From Lysobacter arenosi (GTDB lineage Bacteria; Pseudomonadota; Gammaproteobacteria; Xanthomonadales; Xanthomonadaceae): a stretch of 64,000 bases of DNA. Below, piece after piece: positions 9,770-17,291 of the stretch. The stretch lies in assembly GCF_016613475.2 (NCBI RefSeq), contig NZ_CP071517.1, positions 3,162,001 through 3,226,000 on the forward strand, written 5' to 3'. A model generated the notes under the pieces. That model had not been told where the DNA came from, made no database searches, and saw only the letters and a list, made by a program, of their open reading frames with translations. Each line of letters starts with the position of its first letter. Within the stretch, counting starts at the first letter, position 1. Both the position numbers and the translations under genes were made by a program.

Positions 9770-10067
9770 TCGCGCGTCGCAACGGCGCGACGAGACAGCA
9801 GCAACGGCGCCAGATCGCGCGCAAGCCCATGTGGTTTGCCAAACCGGCAAACGTACCTTCTGCAGATATTGGCCAGGCGTCCGCCTTCCCTCAGCCAGCT
9901 GCGAATTGTCGGGAAAATAGGACGATTCTCATACCCCCCGTACGGGTGCGTGCCTAACCTTGCGCCGTTCTGCAAGCAGGCGGGTCACTGACATGCCCGG
10001 GCCTGTGGTTCGAAAACGACTCCCGCAGACACGTCGTCATCCCCTGACCCTCTCTACCTGGACCCGT
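9770..10067. other. intergenic leader of the fimbrial operon
   Basis: 298 nt with no convincing gene. An in-frame extension of the first pilin reaches 9960, but it encodes a basic stretch unlike a signal peptide. AT-richer sequence around 9905-9935 is a plausible promoter region; I cannot assign defined -35/-10 boxes. Confidence 0.4.
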
Positions 10068-10625
10068 ATGAAAACCAAGATCCTCGGCACCTTCGCGCTC
10101 GGCGCGATCGGGTTGGCCTCGCATTCGGCATCCGCCTCGGACGGCACCATCAACTTCTCCGGCTCGATCACCAGTCAGACCTGTTCGATCAACGGCGTCG
10201 CAGCCGACGGAAACCGGAACATCTCTGTAGCCCTGCCGAAGACGCCGCAGTCGAGCCTGACGGCGCTCAACTCCGTCGCCGGCGAGACGCCGTTCTCGAT
10301 CGCCTTGACCGGCTGCACTCCGGCCTCTGGCACGGTGGCCACTCGTTTCGAACCGGGCAGCAACGTCGATGCCGCGACGGGCGAGCTGATCACCAGCGGC
10401 GTCGGCGGTACGTCCAGCCTGCATATCCAGCTGCTCAACGAGACCCGCGGGGTCATCAATATCGGCGCGCCGGACGTTTCGCAGAACTCCACGGCCAAGA
10501 CCATTCCTGCCGGCGGTGCGGTCACCCTGAACTACTTCGCCCGCTACAAGCGCGCATCGACGTTGCCCGCACTGGGCACGGGCGTCATCGCGTCGAACGT
10601 GACCTATTCGCTGGTCTACAACTGA
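10068..10625 (+). CDS. type 1-like fimbrial major subunit (copy 1)
   Basis: 185 aa. Signal peptide MKTKILGTFALGAIGLASHSASA, then a chaperone-usher pilin with the conserved opening DGTINFSGSITSQTCSING, a second cysteine in ALTGCTPASG to close the pilin disulfide, and a C-terminal beta-zipper ending VTYSLVYN. Subunits of this kind lack the last strand of an Ig fold and are completed by the chaperone and then by the next subunit. The tandem gene 30 nt downstream is a close paralogue. Confidence 0.9.
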   Translation: MKTKILGTFALGAIGLASHSASASDGTINFSGSITSQTCSINGVAADGNRNISVALPKTPQSSLTALNSVAGETPFSIALTGCTPASGTVATRFEPGSNVDAATGELITSGVGGTSSLHIQLLNETRGVINIGAPDVSQNSTAKTIPAGGAVTLNYFARYKRASTLPALGTGVIASNVTYSLVYN

Positions 10626-10654
10626 CCGCACCACCTTTCCGGAAGTACTGACAC

Positions 10655-11206
10655 ATGAAAAGCACTCTCCTCAAGGCCATGGCGATCAGCGCCATCGCGC
10701 TGGCATCGCAGGCTGCGTTCGCCTCCGACGGCACCATCAACTTCACCGGTGAGCTCACTGCCCAGACGTGCTCGATCAACGGCACCGCCGCAGACGGCAA
10801 CCGCAACGTCAGCGTGACGCTGCCGGCCGCGACGCAGTCGAGCCTGGCCATCGTCGGCGCGACCTCGGCCGAAACGGCGTTCCAGATCGCACTCACTTCC
10901 TGCACGCCGGCTACCGGCACGGTCCGCACGCGCTTCGAGTCGGGTCCCAACGTCGATGCGGCCACCGGAGAGCTGCTCACCAGCGGCGCCGGTGCCTCTG
11001 CGGGCCTGCGCATCCAGTTGCTCAACCAGGACCGCTCGGTGATCGCCGTTGGCACCAGCGACGCCTCGCAGAATTCCGCCCCGAGCACCATCACCACCGG
11101 CGCGGCGACGCTCAACTACATCGCCCGCTACCACCGCGTCTCGACGACGGCGCTCGTGGCGGGCGCGGTGACCTCGAGCGTCACCTACTCCATGGCCTAC
11201 AACTGA
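10655..11206 (+). CDS. type 1-like fimbrial subunit (copy 2)
   Basis: 183 aa. Close paralogue of the preceding pilin: same DGTINFTGELTAQTCSING opening, same second cysteine (TSCTPATGTVRTRFE), same end VTYSMAYN. Signal peptide MKSTLLKAMAISAIALASQAAFA. Probably a second structural or minor pilin arising by tandem duplication; which copy is the major one cannot be told from sequence. Confidence 0.9.
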   Translation: MKSTLLKAMAISAIALASQAAFASDGTINFTGELTAQTCSINGTAADGNRNVSVTLPAATQSSLAIVGATSAETAFQIALTSCTPATGTVRTRFESGPNVDAATGELLTSGAGASAGLRIQLLNQDRSVIAVGTSDASQNSAPSTITTGAATLNYIARYHRVSTTALVAGAVTSSVTYSMAYN

Positions 11207-11268
11207 GTTGAGGTCGCGGCTGACGGAGGAGGGTACTCCTCCGTCCACTTGCGGATACCAATAAATCC

Positions 11269-12051
11269 ATGAATGCATTGAAGGACCTCAGGACACTCAC
11301 TTCGGCCTGCCTGCTGGCGGTCGGCGGACTGTGCGCGTCCAACGCTGACGCCTCTGTGGTGATCGCCGGGACGCGCGTCGTCTATCCCGCGCAGCAGCAA
11401 GAGGTGACGATCAAGCTGACCAACGACGGGCAGACGCCGGCCCTGACCCAGGTCTGGCTGGATCGCGGAGATCCCGATGCGGCGCCATCGACCATCGATG
11501 TTCCCTTCACCGTGACACCGCCGGTTGCACGCATCGATCCGGGCAAGGGCCAGGCGGTGCGGATCATCTACACGGGCGAAGCGATGGCGCAGGACAAGGA
11601 GTCGGTGTTCTGGTTCAACCTGCTGGAAGTGCCTCCCAAGCCCGGCGCGGATGCAGCCGGGACCAACCTGCTGCAGATGGCATTTCGCACACGCATCAAG
11701 CTCTTCTTCCGACCCGCGTCACTGAAGGCTGCCGACGCGGCGACGGCGCCGGCACAGATACGCTGGAGCCCGGTCAAGGACGCAGGTCGCGATGCCCTCC
11801 AGGCACACAACCCGACGCCGTACTTCGTGTCGTTCGCATCGATTGATGTGAGCGCAGGCGGCAGAACCGCGCGCTTCACCGACGGTGGCATGGTCGCCCC
11901 GGGAGAAACCCGCGCATTCGCTTTGCAGGGAGACGTGCCAACGACCTCCATGGCAAAGGTCAACTACCACGCCATCAATGACTACGGTGGGCCGATCGAT
12001 GGCGAGGCCGCACTGAGCGGACAGGGGGCTTCAAAGGGCCTCGCGCCCTGA
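11269..12051 (+). CDS. periplasmic fimbrial chaperone (PapD/FimC family)
   Basis: 260 aa. Signal peptide to about residue 28 (SNADA), then the two Ig-like domains of a pilus chaperone. The strand carrying the conserved Arg (GTRVVYPAQQQEVTIKL), the hydrophobic G1 strand LLQMAFRTRIKLFFRP with its conserved Lys/Arg, and VFWFNLLEVPP are all present. It caps pilin subunits by donor-strand complementation and delivers them to the usher encoded next. Confidence 0.93.
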   Translation: MNALKDLRTLTSACLLAVGGLCASNADASVVIAGTRVVYPAQQQEVTIKLTNDGQTPALTQVWLDRGDPDAAPSTIDVPFTVTPPVARIDPGKGQAVRIIYTGEAMAQDKESVFWFNLLEVPPKPGADAAGTNLLQMAFRTRIKLFFRPASLKAADAATAPAQIRWSPVKDAGRDALQAHNPTPYFVSFASIDVSAGGRTARFTDGGMVAPGETRAFALQGDVPTTSMAKVNYHAINDYGGPIDGEAALSGQGASKGLAP

Positions 12052-12087
12052 CCATCCACGGCGGCGCCGAGTTGCGGCCCGCATCCC

Positions 12088-14727
12088 ATGAACTTCCCGT
12101 CGATGCCGCGTACTCGGCAGGGGCGCGGTTTGCCCGGTCGAACCAGAAGCATGCGCAAGCAATACTCCAATCGTCAGCGTCCACGTCATCGGCCGATCAG
12201 CCTGGCCGTCGCGGCACTGCTGACAAGTGGCAATGCCGGCGCATGGGCAGGCGGTCCGAACCCGGATGATTCGGGCAGCCTGGTCGAGTTCAACGAAGCC
12301 TTCATGCACGCCTTCGAGGGTGGCGGCGCCGGCGTCGACCTGAGTCGCTTTGCCAAGGGCAATGCCGCGCTGCCGGGCACCTACCTGGCGGACCTGCAGG
12401 TCAACCAGCAGGTCCTCGGCAAGGTCGATATCACCCTGCGAGCGCTGGCACCCGGCGGCAACGACATCCAGCCCTGCTTCGACCTGGAGTTGATCGGTCG
12501 CCTCGGCATCGACATGGCCAGGCTCACGCCGGAAAGCATGGCGCGCCTGGAGAGCGCCACCACCGAAACGTGCGTCACCTTGCCGACGGTCATCGAAGGG
12601 GCTACGGCCGTATTCGACAACGGCGAGCAGCGACTGGACATCGGCATCCCGCAAGCCGCCCTCGATCGACACGCACGTGGCTACGTCGATCCCAGGTTCT
12701 GGGACGAAGGCATCAACGCCTTCCGCCTCCAGTACAACGCCAACGCCTATCGTGCCGAATTGCAGGGAAACGCGATCACCCAGGGCTATGTCGGCATCAA
12801 CGCCGGCGCCAACATCGGGCCGTGGCGCCTGCGGCACATCGGCAACTCCAGTTACGACGACAACAAGGGCGGCCACTACGACGGTGTGCAAACCTATGCA
12901 CAGCGTTCACTCATCCCGATCAAAAGCCAGCTGACCATCGGTGATGCCTACACCGATGGCACCATCTTCGACAGCTTCGGCTTCCGCGGTGTGCAGCTGG
13001 CCAGCGATGACCGGATGTACCCGGAATCCCAGCGTGGCTACGCGCCGACGATCCACGGCATCGCCAACAGCAATGCGCGCGTGCAGGTCCGCCAGGGTGG
13101 CAGCATCCTGTACGAAACCAACGTCACCCCCGGTGCGTTCGAGATCAATGACCTGTACCCGAGCGGGTACGGCGGCGATCTGGAAGTCGTGGTCACCGAA
13201 GCCGATGGCCGCGTCAATGTTTCCAAGGTGCCTTACTCCGCCGCGGTGAACGCGCTGCGGCCGGGTGTCGGACGCTACAGCCTGACGGCCGGACTGTACC
13301 GGCATCCGACGGTCGACAGTGAGCCGGAGCTGTTGCAGGGCACCTACCAGCGTGGTCTCAGCAATCGTGTCACCGCCTATGGCGGCACCACGCTGACCAA
13401 GGACTACCAGGCCGTTGCCGCCGGTGCCGCGCTCAACACCCGGCTCGGTGCACTCGGCCTCGATATCACCCAGTCCAGCGCCAAGCTCGACCATGAGCCG
13501 GACCGCAGTGGCCAGAGCGTCAGGCTGAGCTACAGCAAGCTGCTCGCTCCGACCAATACCAACCTCACGCTTGCGGCCTACCGCTACTCCAGCGAAGGCT
13601 TCCTGGATCTGGAGGATGCGGTCGCGCTCAACGCCCGCGCCCCGGACGATCTGCTGCCCACGCCGGACCGCGAACGTGGCCGCCTGCAGCTGACGGTCAA
13701 CCAGGCATTGCCGGCCGGGTGGGGCACGTTCTACCTCACCGGTTCGCGCCAGGACTACTGGAACCGCAACCAGACCGACACGCAGTACCAGTTCGGCTAC
13801 AACAACAGCTACAAGCGCATCAACTTCGGTCTCTCCGCCGCGCGCCAGTTCGACCAGAGCCGTGGCCAATGGGACAACCGGGTGATGTTGACCGTGGGCA
13901 TCCCGCTGGGATCGTCCCCGCGCGCGCCGTACTCGCAGACCAGTCTGCAGCGCGACTCGACAGGCGCAGCGACCTTCCAGGAGTCGGTGACCGGTACGTT
14001 GGGGCGCGACAACGCTTTCACATACGGCGTCAACGCCAACCACAGCCGTGGCGGTGGCGCGGAAAGCTCAAGCATGTATGGCGCGAACGCCTCCTACGCC
14101 CTGCCGACCACGACGATTACCGGCAGCGCCAGCAAGTCCAACAACTACAGCCAGGTCAGCGCTGGCGTTTCCGGCGGCGTCGTTGCCTATGCCGATGGCG
14201 TCACCTTCACGCCGACTCTCGGCGACACCATCGCCATCGTCGAGGCGAAGGGCGCCAAGGGCGCAATCGTCTCCAACGGCAGCGGTCTGCGGGTCGACCG
14301 CTGGGGCCATGCCGTGGTCTCGAACCTGTCGCCCTTCACGCGCAGCTCGATCGACCTCGATCCGGCGGGCCTGCCGCTGAACGTCCAGCTCGACTCGACG
14401 CAGGAGCAGACGATACCCACATCGGGTGCGATCACGCTGGTCCGCTTTGCCGCTACCAGCGCGGGACGCGCGGCGATCCTGCGCACCAGCCGTGTGAACG
14501 GCCAGCCCTTGCCGTTCGGCGCTGACGTGCTCGACGACCAGGGCATCAGCATCGGCACTGTTGCGCAGGCCGGCAAGGTCATCGCGCGAAATCTGGGGTC
14601 CGACGAGGGCGAGTTGACGGTGCGTTGGGGGCCGGCGGTGGACGAGACCTGCAAGCTCCGCTATGCGCTGCCCAAGAGTGTCAACACCAGGATGAGCTAC
14701 ACGACGGTGGATGCGAAATGCCAATGA
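12088..14727 (+). CDS. outer membrane fimbrial usher (FimD/PapC family)
   Basis: 879 aa, normal usher length. It has the periplasmic N-terminal domain (VEFNEAFMHAF ... LPGTYLADLQVN), a 24-strand barrel with the plug motif region GFRGVQLASDDRMYPESQRGYAP, the GSILYETNVTPGAFEINDLYP stretch, and C-terminal domains with GADVLDDQG. The start is uncertain: an ATG at 12151 gives a more compact signal peptide (MRKQYSNRQ ... GNAGAWA), while 12088 adds 21 basic residues; neither has a good Shine-Dalgarno. The usher secretes and assembles the pilins encoded upstream. Confidence 0.93.
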   Translation: MNFPSMPRTRQGRGLPGRTRSMRKQYSNRQRPRHRPISLAVAALLTSGNAGAWAGGPNPDDSGSLVEFNEAFMHAFEGGGAGVDLSRFAKGNAALPGTYLADLQVNQQVLGKVDITLRALAPGGNDIQPCFDLELIGRLGIDMARLTPESMARLESATTETCVTLPTVIEGATAVFDNGEQRLDIGIPQAALDRHARGYVDPRFWDEGINAFRLQYNANAYRAELQGNAITQGYVGINAGANIGPWRLRHIGNSSYDDNKGGHYDGVQTYAQRSLIPIKSQLTIGDAYTDGTIFDSFGFRGVQLASDDRMYPESQRGYAPTIHGIANSNARVQVRQGGSILYETNVTPGAFEINDLYPSGYGGDLEVVVTEADGRVNVSKVPYSAAVNALRPGVGRYSLTAGLYRHPTVDSEPELLQGTYQRGLSNRVTAYGGTTLTKDYQAVAAGAALNTRLGALGLDITQSSAKLDHEPDRSGQSVRLSYSKLLAPTNTNLTLAAYRYSSEGFLDLEDAVALNARAPDDLLPTPDRERGRLQLTVNQALPAGWGTFYLTGSRQDYWNRNQTDTQYQFGYNNSYKRINFGLSAARQFDQSRGQWDNRVMLTVGIPLGSSPRAPYSQTSLQRDSTGAATFQESVTGTLGRDNAFTYGVNANHSRGGGAESSSMYGANASYALPTTTITGSASKSNNYSQVSAGVSGGVVAYADGVTFTPTLGDTIAIVEAKGAKGAIVSNGSGLRVDRWGHAVVSNLSPFTRSSIDLDPAGLPLNVQLDSTQEQTIPTSGAITLVRFAATSAGRAAILRTSRVNGQPLPFGADVLDDQGISIGTVAQAGKVIARNLGSDEGELTVRWGPAVDETCKLRYALPKSVNTRMSYTTVDAKCQ

Positions 14728-14799
14728 CGATCATCGTCCGCATTGTCGCGGGCCGTCGCCGAACACCGGCCCGCGTTTGACAACTTTTCCACGGTGGCC

Positions 14800-15801
14800 A
14801 TGATGAAAACCTGCCGCAGCGTCGTTACATCGCTTCTGTCGCTGGTTCTCCTGGCCTATGCGCTGCCGTCGTTTGCCATCTACAACGATTGCACCGCGCC
14901 ATTGCCGTTGACTTTGAGCCTGCCAAGCGTGCACGTGCTGTCGAACCTGGCTGTCGGAGCAACGATTCCAGGGGCCTCGGTCGGGTTCAATATTCCGGTG
15001 ACCTGCACGAACTACACGTTCACAGCCGGGAGCCGGTGGCTGATGTCGACCAGTGCTGGCAGCGCCAACGCCACCGCTTCTCCGGATGTCTTCACGCTGG
15101 CGCCCGGAAACACCGGAATCGGATTTCGCGTGAGGGGCGGATCTGACGCTGTCCTGACAGCTCAGCCCTATGGCGGCGGTTGGGGCTTTGACATGGGGCC
15201 CGCGCCGAATACTGGGACCACGCTTGTCGGGACGTTCGAGCTGGTCAAGATAGCGGCTACCGTTCAGTCAGGCGCCTACTCGATTCCATTCGAGTTCCAC
15301 GTGCCAAGTCAGGAATACGCGAACCAGTCAGGCCCCGGAAGCAGAATGACCCTCTCCTATTCGGTCGCGGCGATTCCGACGTGCACTGCCGCGGTTCCCT
15401 CGATGCAAGTCCGCCTGCCTACGGTTTCGAGGGCATCTCTCAACAGCCTCAATGCCACGTCGGCGCGAACCGGCTTCAACCTCGGCTTGTCCTGCGAAGC
15501 GAATGCTGCGCCGACCGTGACCATGAGCGACGGCAGCAATCCGGCCAACGGGACTGACCGCCTTTCGCTTACGGCTGATTCGACCTCCTCGGGCATCGCG
15601 CTGCAGTTGCTCTGGGCGAAGCAGCCGGTCGTCTTCTCGTCAAGCGGATCGCCGGGAAGCGGTACTGCAATCAAACCTGCCAGCTCGGCTGTGGCTGGGC
15701 AGGTGAACGTTCCGCTGGAAGTTCAGTACATACGAAACAGCGCGAGCATCTCCCCGGGAACCGCCAACGCAATCGCCACCTTCACCCTGTCGTACCAGTA
15801 G
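14800..15801 (+). CDS. two-domain fimbrial tip adhesin-like protein
   Basis: 333 aa from ATG 14800; upstream in-frame extension to a TTG lacks a ribosome site. After the signal peptide (MMKTCRSVVTSLLSLVLLAY...) come two similar halves, each beginning with a Cys-containing strand (YNDCTAPLPLTLSLP and IPTCTAAVPSMQVRLP) and each with a second cysteine. The last 150 residues end with a pilin-like terminal strand (IATFTLSYQ). Position as last gene of the operon and size twice that of the pilins fit a tip adhesin of the FimH/F17G layout. The receptor-binding half shows no recognisable homology to me. Confidence 0.75.
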   Translation: MMKTCRSVVTSLLSLVLLAYALPSFAIYNDCTAPLPLTLSLPSVHVLSNLAVGATIPGASVGFNIPVTCTNYTFTAGSRWLMSTSAGSANATASPDVFTLAPGNTGIGFRVRGGSDAVLTAQPYGGGWGFDMGPAPNTGTTLVGTFELVKIAATVQSGAYSIPFEFHVPSQEYANQSGPGSRMTLSYSVAAIPTCTAAVPSMQVRLPTVSRASLNSLNATSARTGFNLGLSCEANAAPTVTMSDGSNPANGTDRLSLTADSTSSGIALQLLWAKQPVVFSSSGSPGSGTAIKPASSAVAGQVNVPLEVQYIRNSASISPGTANAIATFTLSYQ

Positions 15802-15806
15802 CGGCG

Positions 15807-15841
15807 ATGCCCTGCCAGCAGCGCCTCAAGCGGCAGGGCAT
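15807..15841. terminator. hairpin between the fimbrial operon and trmL
   Basis: Perfect 10-bp stem ATGCCCTGCC / GGCAGGGCAT with a 15-nt loop lying exactly between two convergent genes. There is no long U run, so termination is inferred from position and stem strength. Confidence 0.55.
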
Positions 15842-16321
15842 TCACTGACCGCCGGAAAATCCGTGCTGGCGCCACGCCTCGAACACCACCACCGCCACCG
15901 CGTTGGACAGATTGAGACTGCGGTTGTCCGGGCGCATGGGCAAGCGCAGGCGTTGCGCCGCCGGCACGCGTTCGAGCACGTCGGCCGGCAGGCCGCGTGT
16001 TTCCGGGCCGAACAGGAATACGTCGCCGGCGCCGTAGGCAGGGCCGTCGAAACGGGTCGTGCCGCGCGTGCTCAGCGCGAACAATCGCGGCGGGACGCCG
16101 TTGGCCTGGGCGATGGCCGCCAACGCCGCATCGAGGTCGTCGTGCACCTGCAGCGTGGCGTACTCGTGGTAGTCGAGACCGGCACGCTTGAGCTGGCGGT
16201 CCTCCAGGTCGAATCCGAGCGGCCGCACCAGGTGCAGCCGCGCGCCGGTGTTGGCGCACAGGCGGATCACGTTGCCGGTGTTGGGGGGGATTTCAGGCTG
16301 GAAGAGGATGACGTCGAACAT
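15842..16321 (-). CDS. trmL: tRNA (cytidine/uridine(34)-2'-O)-methyltransferase
   Basis: 159 aa, family length. A minimal SPOUT methyltransferase that methylates the wobble nucleotide ribose of tRNA-Leu isoacceptors. Motifs seen: PEIPPNTGNVIRLCANTG near the N-terminus, FLFGPETRGLP, and the knot region RLPMRPDNRSLNLSNAVAV. ATG at 16321. No operon partner is evident; the next minus-strand gene upstream lies 60 nt away. Confidence 0.96.
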   Translation of the reverse strand: MFDVILFQPEIPPNTGNVIRLCANTGARLHLVRPLGFDLEDRQLKRAGLDYHEYATLQVHDDLDAALAAIAQANGVPPRLFALSTRGTTRFDGPAYGAGDVFLFGPETRGLPADVLERVPAAQRLRLPMRPDNRSLNLSNAVAVVVFEAWRQHGFSGGQ

Positions 16322-16380
16322 CGCGACAGTGTGTGGGTTCTTCCGGTACGGTCAACCGGCGCTTTCAAACGTGATCGAGC

Positions 16381-17091
16381 TCACCAGGGCAATGCATTGC
16401 CCTGCCAGTCGATGAAGCGTCCGCTGTCGGCCAGCGTCGCCGAATCGATCACGCCCAGCAGCCCGCGTGCGGAGTCGGCCGGCGTCACCTGCGCGCCCTT
16501 GCCGCCCATGTCTGTCTGCACCCAGCCCGGGTGCAGGGCGATCACGGTGATGCCACGTTCGTGCAGGGCCTGGGCCAGCAGCACCGTCGCCATGTTCTGC
16601 GCCGCCTTGGAGATCGCGTAGGTCGGCGTGTGGAAGCCGTCGACCGAGGAGATCGAGCCCAGCATCGACGACAGGTTGGCGACCTTGGCAGCGTCGGCCA
16701 GGTGCGGCGCCAGTGCCTGGGTCAGCAGGAACGGGCCGGCGGCATTGGTGCGCAGGCTGTCGTCGAGCTGCGTGGCGGCGACGTGGCCGAAGCGTTCGCC
16801 CGAATGCAGCACGCCGGCGTTGTTGATCAGCAGGTCGATGCCGTCGGTGACCAGCGGCAGCTCGCGGGCGAGTTCGGCATGCGTCTTCGGCTCGGCCACG
16901 TCCAGCGGCAGCACGTGCAGGCGTCCCGGGTTCTGCCCGGCCAGCTGGTTGAGGGCGTGGGCGCGGCCCGGGTGGCGGCTGGTGGCGATCACGCGGTCGC
17001 CGCGGGCGAGCAGCTGGCGAACGAACTCCAGGCCGAGGCCGCGGTTGGCGCCGGTGACCAGGCAGCGACGGGGAAGCGGGGCATCACTCAT
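16381..17091 (-). CDS. short-chain dehydrogenase/reductase (C-factor-like)
   Basis: 236 aa from ATG 17091, supported by GCAGGGATG upstream. Classical SDR fold: cofactor motif TGANRGLGLEFV at residues 11-22, NNAG at about 90, catalytic Ser in LSSMLGSISS and YAISKAAQNM (Tyr-x3-Lys). The family resembles the sniffer/CsgA C-factor group. The basic residue after the first strand (TSRHPGR) suggests NADP(H). The substrate is unknown. The last codons overlap a 20-bp perfect palindrome (16385-16404). Confidence 0.88.
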   Translation of the reverse strand: MSDAPLPRRCLVTGANRGLGLEFVRQLLARGDRVIATSRHPGRAHALNQLAGQNPGRLHVLPLDVAEPKTHAELARELPLVTDGIDLLINNAGVLHSGERFGHVAATQLDDSLRTNAAGPFLLTQALAPHLADAAKVANLSSMLGSISSVDGFHTPTYAISKAAQNMATVLLAQALHERGITVIALHPGWVQTDMGGKGAQVTPADSARGLLGVIDSATLADSGRFIDWQGNALPW

Positions 17092-17291
17092 GGCGGTCAT
17101 CCCTGCGCGACGAAGGCGCCAGTGTATGGCCCGGGGCCGAAGTGTGCCGCGTTGGCCGGATGATGGGTCGGCGCCCGCCCAATACCGGTCCGGTGGGACT
17201 TTTGGCCTGTTGCCTGCCTTCGCCGGTGGCCTAGGATGCAAGCTTCCACCTGGACAAGGGAGTCCGGGCGTCACCCGATCAGGAGTCTTCC

